The notes under the pieces are model-generated. The model was not told the origin of the DNA. It did not search any database and was given only the letters and a program-made list of their open reading frames with translations. This document shows positions 17,596-27,920 of a stretch of 64,000 bases of DNA, one piece after another. Origin of the DNA: Xanthomonas sp. GPE 39 (lineage in GTDB: Bacteria > Pseudomonadota > Gammaproteobacteria > Xanthomonadales > Xanthomonadaceae). The position numbers and the translations under genes were made by a program. The DNA lies in contig NZ_JZHZ01000007.1 of assembly GCF_000963005.1 (NCBI RefSeq), positions 2,836,621 through 2,900,620 on the forward strand, given 5' to 3'. Every line of letters starts with the position of its first letter. Within the stretch, counting starts at the first letter, position 1.

Positions 17596-18570
17596 TCAGG
17601 ATTTGCGTTTGGCGCGCGGATGCGCGGCATCGTAGACCTTGGCCAGGTGCTGGAAATCCAGATGGGTGTAGATCTGCGTGGTGGCAATATCGGCATGGCC
17701 GAGCAGTTCCTGCACTCCACGCAAGTCACCGGAAGATTCGAGAATATGGCTGGCAAAGCTGTGTCGCAGCATGTGCGGATGCACGTGCTTGAACAGCCCC
17801 TGGCGAGCGGCCAACTGTTTGATCCGGATCTGCACCGCGCGCGCGCCGATCGGTGCCCCGCCACGACCAGGAAATACCGGTGCGGCGGCATCGGCGCCGC
17901 GCTCTGCGCGCCACTGCGACAGCGCCTTGCGCGCATGCGAGCCAATCGGCACCAAGCGTTGTTTACCGCCCTTGCCATGCACGCTGACCAGACCACTGGC
18001 GGCATCCAGATCGCGCCAACGCAACGCGCACAGTTCGCTCAGGCGCAAGCCGCAGGAGTAGAACAATTCCAGCAAGGCCCGATCGCGCATGCCCAGTGGC
18101 ACGTCGGTGGGAACTTCGACCAGGCGCACTGCCTCGTCCGCATCGAGTACCTGCGGCAACTTGCGCGGGGCCTTCGGTGCACGCAACGCTGCGGCCGGAC
18201 TGGCCTGGAGATGACCATGCTTGAGCAGCCAGACATAGAAACTGCGACAGGCCGACAGACGCCGCTGCAAGCTCTTCGGCGACAAGCCGCGGCGATGCTC
18301 GGCGGCGATGAACTGACGCAGTTGTTCGGCAGCGAGCAACGTCGGATCGCCCAACATGTGATCGGCCGCCCACGTGGTCAGCGCTGCCAGATCGCGGCGA
18401 TAGGCATCCACCGTATGCGCGGACATCCGGCGCTCGACCTGGAGATAGGCAAGAAACTCGACGACGCGACATGTCGCGGAAGAGTCGGCATGAGCAACAG
18501 CCGCATCGGCTACCGCGCCAGGGCGACTCGCGCGCGTTCTGCGTTTGGCCTTTGTCGCCTCCACCTTCAT
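17596..18570 (-). CDS. xerC: Tyrosine recombinase XerC
   Basis: A 324-residue site-specific recombinase. It has an N-terminal SAM-like DNA-binding domain (VEFLAYLQVERRMSAHTVDAYRRDL) and a catalytic domain with the Arg of CGLRLSELC, Lys in HGKGGKQR, the HxxR box HMLRHSFASH, the second His in LLGHADI, and nucleophile Tyr in TTQIYTHLD. With XerD it resolves chromosome dimers at dif. The basic N-terminal tail of about 30 residues is longer than in E. coli. It starts in an ATGA overlap with the DUF484 gene. In xerC operons this linkage is common. Confidence 0.94.
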   Translation of the reverse strand: MKVEATKAKRRTRASRPGAVADAAVAHADSSATCRVVEFLAYLQVERRMSAHTVDAYRRDLAALTTWAADHMLGDPTLLAAEQLRQFIAAEHRRGLSPKSLQRRLSACRSFYVWLLKHGHLQASPAAALRAPKAPRKLPQVLDADEAVRLVEVPTDVPLGMRDRALLELFYSCGLRLSELCALRWRDLDAASGLVSVHGKGGKQRLVPIGSHARKALSQWRAERGADAAAPVFPGRGGAPIGARAVQIRIKQLAARQGLFKHVHPHMLRHSFASHILESSGDLRGVQELLGHADIATTQIYTHLDFQHLAKVYDAAHPRAKRKS

Positions 18571-19232
18571 CGTTGCAGCGCCACCACCAGCGCCTCACCC
18601 ATCATGCGCAAGAACAATGTCCCCATGCCGGGATAGAAGCGATTGAGATCGCGGCTACCGACCGCGATCAAGCCCAGACCAGGCAGCGGCAGCAATGCGG
18701 TGGATTGCACGCTATCGATCCGCTCGGCGTACAGCAACGCCTGTTTTTCCGGTTGCAGGCGTCCGCAGATCGGCTCGCCATCCTTCAGGCAATCGTGGAA
18801 CGGCGCCAGACGCGGATCGTCCTGCGCCACGATCTGCAACCACGGCGCCTGCTCCAGGCCGGGTAACGGTTGCAGCAACACGATGCTGACCAGATCGCCG
18901 TGAAAATCTTCCTGCAACGACGCCGCCATCGCGCGCACGCTGTCGGCGGCGCTGGCTTGTCGCATCAGCGCCAGGGTCAACTGATGGGTACGCACCGCCA
19001 GACGTTCGTTGACCTGCGCGTTGGCGGCCAGTTCGGTCAAGCGTCGCGACAACTCGCGATTTTTGTCGCGCAGCACTTCCAACTGGTAACTCGCCAACGA
19101 CGCGGTCGGGCCATCATCGCGCGGCACCACCAGGGTCAGCGCCAGATCCGGAAATTGCTTCAGAAAGCTCGGATGACGGCGCAACCATGCCGCGACTTCG
19201 TGTGCACCGATCTTGTCCAGACTCTCGCTCAT
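18567..19232 (-). CDS. DUF484 family protein (GAF-like)
   Basis: A 221-residue cytoplasmic protein of the DUF484/YigA type. It has an N-terminal helical part ([21 protein letters not shown]), a coiled-coil-like stretch ([19 protein letters not shown]) and a GAF-like C-terminal domain. The family is regularly encoded between dapF and xerC in gammaproteobacteria, and its function is not established. Here it overlaps both neighbours by about 4 bp, so the set is translationally coupled. Confidence 0.9.
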   Translation of the reverse strand: MSESLDKIGAHEVAAWLRRHPSFLKQFPDLALTLVVPRDDGPTASLASYQLEVLRDKNRELSRRLTELAANAQVNERLAVRTHQLTLALMRQASAADSVRAMAASLQEDFHGDLVSIVLLQPLPGLEQAPWLQIVAQDDPRLAPFHDCLKDGEPICGRLQPEKQALLYAERIDSVQSTALLPLPGLGLIAVGSRDLNRFYPGMGTLFLRMMGEALVVALQR

Positions 19233-20089
19233 TGAATCCACTCTCCATCGAAAACGAACGCGGCAGGCCCCGACATCACCAGCGGCGCGGTAGCGTGCGG
19301 CCATTGCACACGCAACTCGCCGCCGGGCAAGGCCACACGCACATCGCGATCCACACGACCACGCTGCATCAACACCGCCGCCGCCGCGCAAGCGCCGCTG
19401 CCGCAGGCCAGCGTTTCACCGACACCGCGCTCGTACACACGCAGGCGCAGCCGAGCGCGATCGATCACTTGCACGAAACCAACATTGACCGAATCCGGAA
19501 ACGAGGCATGCTGCTGCAATCGCGGCCCCAGCCGTTCGACTGGCGCGGCATCGACCAAACTCACTTCCACTACCGCATGCGGATTCCCCATCGACACCGC
19601 GCCGAAACGCACGCTCTCGTCTTGGATCGGCAGCAGATATTCGTCCTGCGCATGCGCAAAACCGATCAGCGGCACGTCTTCCGGTGCAAAGCGTGGCACG
19701 CCCATCGCCACGGCGAACTGGCCATCGTCGCAGCGTTCAATGTGGTGGATTCCAGCGGGACTCTCGATGACGAAGCCATCAGCGCCGGCGCTGCCGTCGC
19801 GCACCAACCATGCGGCCACGCAACGCGCACCATTGCCGCACTGCCCAGCGGCGCTGCCATCGGTGTTCCAGATACGATAACTGGCCAGCGCCGCCGCGTT
19901 GCGCGCGGGCTCGATGGTCAGGATCTGATCGCAGCCGATACCGAAGTGGCGATCGGCCAGACGCACCGCCAACGCAGCATCCGGCGGGGAACTGCCATCG
20001 CGCAAATCGAGCACCACGAAATCATTGCCCGCACCCTGCATCTTGGTGAAGCGCAGGCGCCCACCGCGACTGGCCTCAGCCTTTTCCAT
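19229..20089 (-). CDS. dapF: Diaminopimelate epimerase
   Basis: A 286-residue enzyme. The N-terminal motif is [15 protein letters not shown]. The two catalytic Cys lie in GQCGNGARC and LACGSGACA. Other family pieces are NTDGSAAG and [10 protein letters not shown]. It converts LL- to meso-diaminopimelate for lysine and peptidoglycan synthesis, without cofactor. The start at 20089 overlaps the upstream lipoprotein gene by 14 bp. The length and both active-site Cys suggest it is functional. Confidence 0.97.
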   Translation of the reverse strand: MEKAEASRGGRLRFTKMQGAGNDFVVLDLRDGSSPPDAALAVRLADRHFGIGCDQILTIEPARNAAALASYRIWNTDGSAAGQCGNGARCVAAWLVRDGSAGADGFVIESPAGIHHIERCDDGQFAVAMGVPRFAPEDVPLIGFAHAQDEYLLPIQDESVRFGAVSMGNPHAVVEVSLVDAAPVERLGPRLQQHASFPDSVNVGFVQVIDRARLRLRVYERGVGETLACGSGACAAAAVLMQRGRVDRDVRVALPGGELRVQWPHATAPLVMSGPAAFVFDGEWIQ

Positions 20090-20327
20090 CGACGGAGGGG
20101 CCGCTGAGGTTGGTCGGTTGCGAGGAGTGACCGTCGGCCGGGGTGGACGGAGCGGCGGGGTCGGCGCTTGCTGGCGGCGTGGCCTCGGGCGCGGCGGCTG
20201 GCGTGACCTCCACCGGCACCGGCTTCTGCGGCATCACCAGCGGCCCCTTGTTGCCGCATCCGGCCAGCGCGAGTAGCACGGCAGCGGCCAGGACAATACG
20301 GATCGAATGAGAAAACAATGTGCTCAT
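20076..20327 (-). CDS. lptM: Small lipoprotein of the LptM (YifL) type
   Basis: An 83-residue lipoprotein. The signal peptide ends at lipobox LAGC, followed by the LptM hallmark [10 protein letters not shown], and then a Pro/Ala/Glu-rich low-complexity tail of about 45 residues. LptM assists oxidative maturation of the LptD lipopolysaccharide translocon in E. coli. The tail is not part of the known motif. The start at 20327 was chosen for the signal peptide. The position directly upstream of dapF is the usual one for this gene. Confidence 0.8.
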   Translation of the reverse strand: MSTLFSHSIRIVLAAAVLLALAGCGNKGPLVMPQKPVPVEVTPAAAPEATPPASADPAAPSTPADGHSSQPTNLSGPSVDGKG

Positions 20328-20540
20328 CTGCCGAGTATAGCCACACCGGCATGAATCTGGCTGCGTCGCCTTGCCGCGTCGCCTTCGCGCGCGCAAGCGC
20401 GATCACGCCACAGCCCATCGTGCGACGACTGCCGATGCCACAGCAGTCACCGCACGCACAGCACCCTCGTCAGCGCCGCCATCCAGATGTGACGACATCC
20501 GCGCCTCCAAGCCCTATCGGCTCACAGCACCGCGCACGCC

Positions 20541-22661
20541 TCACTTCGCAACGTGCTCCACGCCCAACTGATCGAGCACGAACGCGTAGGATTCGGCCAA
20601 TTCACGATAGCGGCGGAACCGTCCGGACTTGCCGCCGTGGCCGGCCTCCATATTGACCCGGAATAGGATCGGCCGCGTGCTGGTATCGTCCTGGCGCAGC
20701 TTGGCCACCCACTTGGCTGGCTCCCAGTACTGCACTTGCGAATCCCACAAGCCGGTGCCGACATACATCGCCGGATACGCCTGGCGCTTGACGTTGTCGT
20801 AGGGCGAGTAGCTGAGCATGTAGTCGTAATAGGTCTTGTGCTCGGGATTGCCCCACTCGTCGTATTCGTTGGTGGTCAGCGGGATACTCGGATCGAGCAT
20901 GGTGGTGACCACATCGACGAACGGCACCTGCGCCACCAGCACGCGGTACTCCTGCGGTGCCATATTCGCCACCGCGCCCATCAACAGACCGCCGGCACTG
21001 CCGCCGCCGGCAGCGACACGGTCCGGCGCCGCATAGCCTTGCTTTACCAGCGCGCGAGTCACGTCGATGAAATCGTTGAAGGTGTTTTTCTTGTGCAACA
21101 ACTTGCCTTGATCGTACCAGGCGCGTCCCATTTCCTGGCCACCACGGATGTGAGCAATGGCATAGACCACACCACGGTCGAGCAAGCTGACCGCAGGCAG
21201 ATTGAAGCCGGGGTCGGTGGATATGCCGTAGCTGCCGTAGGCGTACTGGTACAGCGCCGCGCGACCGTCCTTCTTGAAGCCCTTCTTGTAGACCAACGAC
21301 ACCGGCACCTTGACCCCGTCGCGCGCGGTGACCCACAGGCGTTCGGTCTGATATTTGCTGGCGTCGTAACCGATCACTGGCTGCTGCTTGAGCAGTTTGC
21401 GTTCGCCGGTGCGGGTATTGAGTTCATAGACCGTGACAGGCGTGGTCAACGAGGTGTAGCTGTAACGCAGCAGCGGCGTGTCGGGTTCGGAGTTGACCGA
21501 CAACCCCATCGAATACGCCGGCTCGTCGGCCTTGACGTATTCCTCCTTGCCGTCGGCGAAATGCAGGCGAATCCGCTCCAGGCCGTCGGAGCGCTCGGCA
21601 ATGGCAGTAAAGCCATCGAACAACACAAATTCTTCGATGAACACGTTTTCGTCGTAAGGCAGCCAGGGCTGCCACTGCGTGCGCGCAGTCGCACCGTCGG
21701 GCGCACTCATCAGCGCGTAGTTCTTGGCCTTCCAGTTGGTGCGGATCACCCAGCGTCCATGGAAATGATCGGCGTGGTATTGGACATCGCGCTCGCGCGG
21801 CGCCAGCACCACGAAGTGTTGCGGATCGGCAGCGGACGCATAGCGCTGCTCGGACGACACAGTGCTTTCCATAGTGATGACGATGTACTTGTCATCGCGG
21901 GTACGTCCCAAACTCAGGTAGAAACTATCGTCCTTTTCCTCGTAGACAAGTGCATCTTGGGTCGTCGGCGTGCCCAGCACATGCTTCTTGACCCGCACAC
22001 TGAGCAAGGTTTCCGGATCGTTCTCGATGTAGAACAGGGTCTTGTTGTCGTCGGCCCAGACCACATCCGGCGATACACTCGGAATGCGGTCGGCATACAC
22101 CTCACCCGTGTCCAGGTTCTTGAAGCGCACGACGTACTGGCGACGGCCGACCTCGTCTTCGGTCCAGGCCAGCAGACGGTTGTCATGGCTCACCTGAGTA
22201 TCGCCCACGTTGAAATATCCCTTGCCCGCGGCCATCGCATTGACGTCGAGCAGAATTTGCTCGGGCGCATCCATGCCGCCCTTGCGCCGCGCATAAATCA
22301 TATAGTCCTTACCGCTCTCGTAGCGGCCGTAATACCAGTAGCCGCGCTCGCGATACGGGACGGTACTGTCGTCCTGCTTAATGCGACCGACGATCTCAGT
22401 GTATAGCGTGTCCTCCAGCGGCTTGAGCGGCTTGAGCACATGATCGGCGTAGGCGTTCTCGGCATTGAGATAGGCCAGCATCTTCGGGTTTTCGCGGGTG
22501 TCGTCGCGCAGCCAGTAATAGGGATCCTGACGCACCGCGCCGAACGGCGCCTTGACCGCATGCGGGTGCTTGGCCGGATGGGGAGGGGTGACATCGGAGG
22601 CAGAGGCGAGAGAAGTCGTCATGAAGATGAGGAAGCACGCTAGCAAAGGACGATGGGACAT
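20541..22661 (-). CDS. Exported S9 family peptidase, oligopeptidase B type
   Basis: A 706-residue serine peptidase with a signal peptide (MSHRPLLACFLIFMTTSLASA). A seven-bladed beta-propeller spans about residues 80-430. The hydrolase domain has nucleophile GGGSAGG, the family strand AIAHIRGGQEMGRAWYD and catalytic His in GHGGKSGR. Oligopeptidase B enzymes cut short peptides after basic residues. A signal peptide places this one in the periplasm, unlike E. coli PtrB. The start at 22661 is chosen for the signal; an upstream extension to 22799 is unlikely. Confidence 0.88.
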   Translation of the reverse strand: MSHRPLLACFLIFMTTSLASASDVTPPHPAKHPHAVKAPFGAVRQDPYYWLRDDTRENPKMLAYLNAENAYADHVLKPLKPLEDTLYTEIVGRIKQDDSTVPYRERGYWYYGRYESGKDYMIYARRKGGMDAPEQILLDVNAMAAGKGYFNVGDTQVSHDNRLLAWTEDEVGRRQYVVRFKNLDTGEVYADRIPSVSPDVVWADDNKTLFYIENDPETLLSVRVKKHVLGTPTTQDALVYEEKDDSFYLSLGRTRDDKYIVITMESTVSSEQRYASAADPQHFVVLAPRERDVQYHADHFHGRWVIRTNWKAKNYALMSAPDGATARTQWQPWLPYDENVFIEEFVLFDGFTAIAERSDGLERIRLHFADGKEEYVKADEPAYSMGLSVNSEPDTPLLRYSYTSLTTPVTVYELNTRTGERKLLKQQPVIGYDASKYQTERLWVTARDGVKVPVSLVYKKGFKKDGRAALYQYAYGSYGISTDPGFNLPAVSLLDRGVVYAIAHIRGGQEMGRAWYDQGKLLHKKNTFNDFIDVTRALVKQGYAAPDRVAAGGGSAGGLLMGAVANMAPQEYRVLVAQVPFVDVVTTMLDPSIPLTTNEYDEWGNPEHKTYYDYMLSYSPYDNVKRQAYPAMYVGTGLWDSQVQYWEPAKWVAKLRQDDTSTRPILFRVNMEAGHGGKSGRFRRYRELAESYAFVLDQLGVEHVAK

Positions 22662-22816
22662 GTAATTGGGCTCAGACGACGGAAACGCAATGGCAGTTCG
22701 CCCGACCGGAGCAGGCGGCATGGTGCGATAGCAGCCGAGTCTCTCCATAACGCCGCATCCTGGCAAGCCCACGACAATCGCTTCAGACACCCTGGCCATC
22801 AGCTACCATCGCGAGC

Positions 22817-24028
22817 ATGACTCCCCTGCCCGGCGACACCCCTGCATCGCCACCGACTGGACCGCAGTACAGCCAGCGCAGCCGCGAGATCGCACCGTTC
22901 CACGTGATGGCACTGCTGGCGCGGGCCAACGAACTGGAACACGCCGGCCACGATGTGATTCATCTGGAAATCGGCGAGCCGGACTTCACCACCGCCGCGC
23001 CAATCGTCGCCGCCGGTCAGGCTGCGCTCGCCGCCGGCCACACCCGTTACACCGCCGCACGGGGATTGCCAGCTTTACGCCAGGCTCTGGCGAATTTCTA
23101 CCAACAACGCCACAACATCGACCTGGACCCGGCGCGGATCCTGATCACCCCCGGCGGCTCCGGTGCGCTCCTGCTGACCAGCGCGCTGCTGGTCGATCCT
23201 GGCAGACACTGGCTGATGGCCGACCCGAGCTACCCCTGCAACCGGAACTTTTTGCGTCTAGTGGAAGGCAACGCGCAGTTGGTCCCGACCGGACCGGACA
23301 GCGGCTACCAGCTAACGCCGGCATTACTGGAACAGCACTGGACCCCTGCCTGCATCGGCGCGCTGACGGCCTCACCGGCCAACCCGACTGGCACGCTATT
23401 GTCGCGCGCCGAGTTGGCCGCGCTGGCACAGGCACTGCGCGCACGTGGCGGCCACTTTGTCGTGGACGAGATCTACCACGGCCTGAGTTACGGCATCGAC
23501 GCGCCCAGCGTGCTGGAGGTCGACGACGACGCCTACATCCTCAACAGTTTCTCCAAGTATTTCGGCATGACCGGCTGGCGTCTTGGCTGGCTGGTGGCAC
23601 CGCGCGCAGCGGTACCGTCACTGGAGAAACTGGCGCAGCACTTGTACATCAGCGCATCCAGCATTGCACAACAGGCGGCGCTGGCATGCTTCCATCCCGA
23701 GACGTTGCAGATCCTGGAAGCACGTCGCGCCGAATTCGCACGGCGCCGCGATTACCTGTTACCGGCGTTACGCACACTCGGCTTCCGCATCGACGTCGAG
23801 CCGCAGGGCGCGTTCTATCTGTATGCCGACGTCGGCGCGTTCACCGACGACGCACAAGCGCTCTGTACGCACTTACTGGAAACCGAGCATGTGGCGTTCA
23901 CCCCCGGGGTGGATTTTGGCCACCACCGCGCCCACCAGCACGTGCGCATCGCCTACACGCAAAGCCTGCCGCGACTGCAGGAGGCAGTTGCGCGAATGAC
24001 GCGCGGACTGGCGCAATGGCAGCGCTAA
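22817..24028 (+). CDS. PLP-dependent class I aminotransferase
   Basis: A 403-residue fold-type I aminotransferase. It has IHLEIGEPDF, the TRYTAARGLPALR substrate-loop region, GGSGALLLT, NPTGTLL, VVDEIYHGLSYG with the PLP-ring Asp, the Schiff-base Lys in SFSKYFGMTGWRLGW, and the carboxylate-binding Arg in VRIAYTQ. It belongs to the aspartate/alanine-type aminotransferase group; the amino acid used cannot be assigned. It is divergent from the upstream S9 peptidase with a 155-bp gap. Confidence 0.88.
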   Translation: MTPLPGDTPASPPTGPQYSQRSREIAPFHVMALLARANELEHAGHDVIHLEIGEPDFTTAAPIVAAGQAALAAGHTRYTAARGLPALRQALANFYQQRHNIDLDPARILITPGGSGALLLTSALLVDPGRHWLMADPSYPCNRNFLRLVEGNAQLVPTGPDSGYQLTPALLEQHWTPACIGALTASPANPTGTLLSRAELAALAQALRARGGHFVVDEIYHGLSYGIDAPSVLEVDDDAYILNSFSKYFGMTGWRLGWLVAPRAAVPSLEKLAQHLYISASSIAQQAALACFHPETLQILEARRAEFARRRDYLLPALRTLGFRIDVEPQGAFYLYADVGAFTDDAQALCTHLLETEHVAFTPGVDFGHHRAHQHVRIAYTQSLPRLQEAVARMTRGLAQWQR

Positions 24029-24170
24029 GCCACCGGTACGCCGTCGGTGCCTGCGACACGAACGCAGCACTCCGGCATGCTGCGTTCGTGCGGCTGCGTC
24101 CGCATGATTCTCACCACTGAGAGAGAAACACACAGGTCCGCCACCTGCTAGGCAGCGGACCACGACGCTC

Positions 24171-26282
24171 TCACTTGGCAAGATGCTCCCATAGGAAACT
24201 GTAAGCCAGCGCCTGCATGTGCGCTTGCTGCGCGTTATTGGCCGCGCCGCCGTGGCCGCCTTCGATGTTCTCGTAGAAGGTCACGTCCTTGCCGGCATCG
24301 AGCATCTTCGCCGCCATCTTGCGCGCGTGCCCCGGATGCACCCGGTCGTCGCGGGTGGAGGTAAGGAAAATCACTGGAGGATAGGCCTTCTTGGGATCGA
24401 ACAGGTGATAAGGCGAGAAGGTCCGAATGAATTTCCAATCGTCGGTGTCCGGATTGCCGTACTCGGCCATCCACGAAGCGCCAGCCAGCAGGTGGCTATA
24501 GCGCTTCATGTCCAGCAACGGCACCTGCACAACCACCGCGCCGAACAACTGCGGGTACTGCACCAGCATGTTGCCAGCCATCAGCCCGCCGTTGCTGCCG
24601 CCTTCCACCCCCAAGTGCTTGGCCGAGGTGATCTTGCGCGCGATCAGATCCTGCGCGACCGCCGCCATATCTTCATAAGCCTTATGCCGGTTCTGCTTCA
24701 AGGCGGCCTGATGCCAGCCCGGGCCATATTCGCCCCCCCCACGGATGTTGGCCAAGGCATACACGCCGCCCTGATCGAGCCAGGCGCGGCCCAAGCTGCC
24801 CGAGTAGCCCGGCGTCATCGAGATCTCGAAGCCACCATAGCCATACAACAGGGTCGGATGACTGCCATCGCGCTTGAACTGCTTCGGCCGGATCAGGAAA
24901 TACGGCACCTTGGTACCATCCTTGGACACCGCGAAATACTGCTCGACTTCGTCCTTGGACGCATCGAAGAAGCTCGGCGTTGCTTTGAGCTTCTCGATGC
25001 TCTGCGGACCGCGCTGCACATCGGCCAGCATCAGCGTGGTCGGGGTGAGGAAGTCGGTGACAGTCAGCCAGACCTGATCGTTTTCGTCAGCATCGACCGT
25101 TTCGGCAAAAATGCTGCCGAACGCCATATTGCTCACCGGAAACGGCGCCCGCGCCCACTCGCCCTCGCCCGGGGTCAGCACCCACAACCGGCTCTTGACG
25201 TCGTCGAGAACATTCAGCACCAGCCGCGACTTGGTCCAGGCGAAGGACTCCAGCGACGTCGTCTTGGTCGGCGCGAACAACACCTGGAACGCACGCTTAC
25301 CCGCCATGAAGTCGTCGAATTTGGTCACCAGCAAGGCGCCGGCGGGATACGTGGTGCCATCCACGGTCCACGGATCGCGCAATTGCACGGTCAACCATTG
25401 CCGGTACACATTTTTGGCCGCCGAATTGGGCACATCGATCCTGCGCAACCCACCGTCGGCATGGGGATCACGCAGATACAACTCGTCATTGTAAAAAGCC
25501 AACGCGCGGGAAACGACATCACGCTCGTAACCGGGCGTGTCGTCGTGCTTCGCACTGACTGACATGTCCTGCGGCTTGCCCTCGTACACCAGCGTCGCGC
25601 TGCGCATCGGAGTGCCGCGCTTCCATTGTTTGAGGAGGCGCGGATAGCCGGACGAGCTCATCGACCCGGGACCGAAGTCGGTGTAGACGTAGACCGTGTC
25701 GACATCGATCCAGCTCATGCCGCCCTTGGCCTCGGGTCGGAAGAAGCCGTCCTTGACCCACTGTTTGGTGCCCAGGTCGAACTCACGGGTGACGGCCGCA
25801 TCGGCGCCACCGCGCGACAGCGCGATCAGGCAGCGGCGGTACTGCGGGCGCAAACAATCGACACCATGCCACACCCAGTTCTCGCCTTCGGCTTTGTTCA
25901 ACGCGTCCAGGTCCAGCACCGTCTCCCACTTCGGCTCGGGCTTGCGGTACTCCTCCAAGGTAGTACGACGCCACAGGCCACGCTCGTGCTCACGGTCCTG
26001 CCACAGGTTGTAGTAGTAAGGGCCCATCTTCTCCACCCACGGGATCTTGGCATCGGAATCCATCACCTGGCGGATACTGGCTTCTGTCGCCTTGAACGCC
26101 GGCGTGTCAGCCAGCCGCGCCTCGGTCTTGGCGTTCTGCGTCTTGACCCAGTCCAGGGCCTTGGCACCGGTGACATCTTCAAGCCAGACATAGGGATCTT
26201 GGGGCATTGCGGGTTCCTTGGCGGCAACGGAGCCGGCCGTAAGCAAAGCGACGAGCAAGCAAGCCTGCGCGAGAGGCGACAT
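24171..26282 (-). CDS. Exported prolyl oligopeptidase (S9A)
   Basis: A 703-residue enzyme with a signal peptide (MSPLAQACLLVALLTAGSVAA) followed by the POP N-terminal signature DPYVWLEDV. The beta-propeller covers about residues 90-430. The catalytic Ser lies in GVEGGSNGGLMAG, the Asp in TSTRDDRVHPGHA and the His in EGGHGGAANN. It would cut proline-containing peptides in the periplasm. It is the second exported S9 peptidase within 4 kb, convergent with the aminotransferase, and not in an operon. Confidence 0.92.
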   Translation of the reverse strand: MSPLAQACLLVALLTAGSVAAKEPAMPQDPYVWLEDVTGAKALDWVKTQNAKTEARLADTPAFKATEASIRQVMDSDAKIPWVEKMGPYYYNLWQDREHERGLWRRTTLEEYRKPEPKWETVLDLDALNKAEGENWVWHGVDCLRPQYRRCLIALSRGGADAAVTREFDLGTKQWVKDGFFRPEAKGGMSWIDVDTVYVYTDFGPGSMSSSGYPRLLKQWKRGTPMRSATLVYEGKPQDMSVSAKHDDTPGYERDVVSRALAFYNDELYLRDPHADGGLRRIDVPNSAAKNVYRQWLTVQLRDPWTVDGTTYPAGALLVTKFDDFMAGKRAFQVLFAPTKTTSLESFAWTKSRLVLNVLDDVKSRLWVLTPGEGEWARAPFPVSNMAFGSIFAETVDADENDQVWLTVTDFLTPTTLMLADVQRGPQSIEKLKATPSFFDASKDEVEQYFAVSKDGTKVPYFLIRPKQFKRDGSHPTLLYGYGGFEISMTPGYSGSLGRAWLDQGGVYALANIRGGGEYGPGWHQAALKQNRHKAYEDMAAVAQDLIARKITSAKHLGVEGGSNGGLMAGNMLVQYPQLFGAVVVQVPLLDMKRYSHLLAGASWMAEYGNPDTDDWKFIRTFSPYHLFDPKKAYPPVIFLTSTRDDRVHPGHARKMAAKMLDAGKDVTFYENIEGGHGGAANNAQQAHMQALAYSFLWEHLAK

Positions 26283-26369
26283 GGGCGATGGGATCCTGGA
26301 AAAGGGCAGCGCACCGTAGCACGCGCCACCGCGACCTCCCCCTGCCGAAGGTCAGGCCGCGCCGGGAGG

Positions 26370-26648
26370 CTAGCGCACCGGCACACGCCGCCGCGCCTGC
26401 ACACGCGGCCGGGCCCGCATCCAGGCTAACAGCGGCCGCAGCGGCATCGGGAAGCGGTGCAACGCCCACCAGGCGCTCAGTGGCATGCCCAACAACCACA
26501 GCGGTCGCCAGCCCAGCCATGCGCTATCCCCGCGCGCGGCGGGCCACATCGCGACCATGGCGAGCCCGACCAGCATCAGCTGTTGCAGCAGGCGACACAG
26601 GCCCGGATGCGGGACATGGACCCGACCTGAAACGGCGATATTCTGCAT
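26370..26648 (-). CDS. Small predicted membrane protein
   Basis: A 92-residue protein, starting MQNIAVSG at 26648 after a GGAG ribosome binding site about 9 bp upstream. It has two hydrophobic stretches (about residues 18-36 and 43-60) and a strongly basic C-terminus (MRARPRVQARRRVPVR). No family was recognised. The frame is open 30 codons further upstream, but that part has no coding character. Confidence 0.5.
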   Translation of the reverse strand: MQNIAVSGRVHVPHPGLCRLLQQLMLVGLAMVAMWPAARGDSAWLGWRPLWLLGMPLSAWWALHRFPMPLRPLLAWMRARPRVQARRRVPVR

Positions 26649-26776
26649 GACGGTGACTCCTGTAATGACCAAGGCACACAAGGTGCCGCGGTCACATCTC
26701 AAGGACTGCGACGCACTATTGACACGCCGGAAGCGCACAATCCGTTACGCTCGACCCTACCTCTCGGAACTCCCCC

Positions 26777-27367
26777 ATGCGCCTGATTGCTCTGTTTGCC
26801 TCCGTGTTGCTGCTCGGCATCCTCGCCCCTGCGTCGACAGTGCGGGCAAAGTCACAAAGCCCGCAGGAGCAGGAAACAGCGCAACCGCCGATCGATCTGC
26901 AGCGCTTCATGGGCCGTTGGTACGTGATCGCACATATCCCGTACTTCGCTGAACGCGGCCATGTCGCCAGCAGCGACGAGTACACGCTCAAGGACAATGG
27001 CAAGATCGCCGTGCGCTACCAGTACCGCAAAGGCTTCGACGAGCCAATCAAGGAAATCACCTCTCACGCCACGATCAACGAAGGAACCGGCAACCATCGC
27101 TGGACCACCTGGTTCTTCGCCGTGCTGCCCACCAAGTACCGCATCCTGGAAGTGGCGCCGGACTATTCCTGGGCGCTGATCGACTATCCCGGACGCGATC
27201 TGGCCTGGGTATTCGCGCGTGATCCAGACATGAGCCAAAAGCAATACCGCGAATTGGTGGACAAAATGGATCATAAATACGGGATCAACACCGACAAGCT
27301 CCTGCGCGTGGCGCAACGCCGCGAGCAGGTCGGACGGCTTGGCTTCGAGGTCCCGCAAAAGCCCTGA
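26777..27367 (+). CDS. blc: Bacterial lipocalin (Blc type)
   Basis: A 196-residue protein with an N-terminal signal peptide (MRLIALFASVLLLGILAPAS). The lipocalin SCR1 motif is FMGRWYVIAHIPYF, followed by YTLKDNGKIAVRYQYRKGF and the SCR2/3 segments PDYSWALIDYPGRDLAWVFAR. It has no lipobox Cys at the cleavage site, so unlike E. coli Blc it appears to be periplasmic rather than lipid-anchored. Lipocalins of this group bind fatty acids or lysophospholipids. It is a single gene. Confidence 0.9.
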   Translation: MRLIALFASVLLLGILAPASTVRAKSQSPQEQETAQPPIDLQRFMGRWYVIAHIPYFAERGHVASSDEYTLKDNGKIAVRYQYRKGFDEPIKEITSHATINEGTGNHRWTTWFFAVLPTKYRILEVAPDYSWALIDYPGRDLAWVFARDPDMSQKQYRELVDKMDHKYGINTDKLLRVAQRREQVGRLGFEVPQKP

Positions 27368-27423
27368 GCGTCCCGGCACGCAACGATCACCTGCCGCTCA
27401 GCGAAGCCGACGGCGCTGCTCGT

Positions 27424-27885
27424 ATGATCGGGAAACCTTCCCCCACAGACAGGTGCATCCCCTTGGCCAGCGTACTTCCCGAATCCACTCACAACCCAGC
27501 CTGCTCCTCCGCCAACCCGGCGATGCTACGCGGACAGGTGTTCGCGCAGAACTGCCCCTCCCGCGCGATCCTGAGCCACGTGACCAGCCGCTGGGGCGTG
27601 CTGGTGTTGGTAGCGCTGAGCAAGGGCACGCACCGCTTCGGCGACCTTCGCCGCAGCCTGGAGGGAGTCAGCGAGAAGATGCTGTCGCAGACGTTGCACG
27701 CGCTGGAAGCGGACGGATTCGTGCAGCGCACCGCCTACCCAGTGGTACCGCCGCATGTGGAGTACACCCTGACTCCGCTCGGCGAAGAGATGGCCGTGCA
27801 TGTGCACGCACTGGTCGACTGCATCGAGCGCAACATCGGCACCATCCTCAGCAACAGCGCCGTCGCACAGGCCCTTCCGGAATAG
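27424..27885 (+). CDS. HxlR-family winged-helix transcriptional regulator
   Basis: A 153-residue DNA-binding protein with the HxlR domain at about residues 38-130. Landmarks: the conserved Cys in QNCPSRAIL, the helix SRWGVLVLVALSKGTHRFGDLRRSLEGVS (in part), KMLSQTLHALEADGFVQR, and the wing PHVEYTLTPLG. Many members respond to thiol or quinone electrophiles through this Cys. The N-terminal 37 residues are outside the family and the true start may be later. Its target gene is not evident. Confidence 0.88.
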   Translation: MIGKPSPTDRCIPLASVLPESTHNPACSSANPAMLRGQVFAQNCPSRAILSHVTSRWGVLVLVALSKGTHRFGDLRRSLEGVSEKMLSQTLHALEADGFVQRTAYPVVPPHVEYTLTPLGEEMAVHVHALVDCIERNIGTILSNSAVAQALPE

Positions 27886-27920
27886 CCCAACAGGGCGCGG
27901 CCACCGCGATGCTGGCCGGC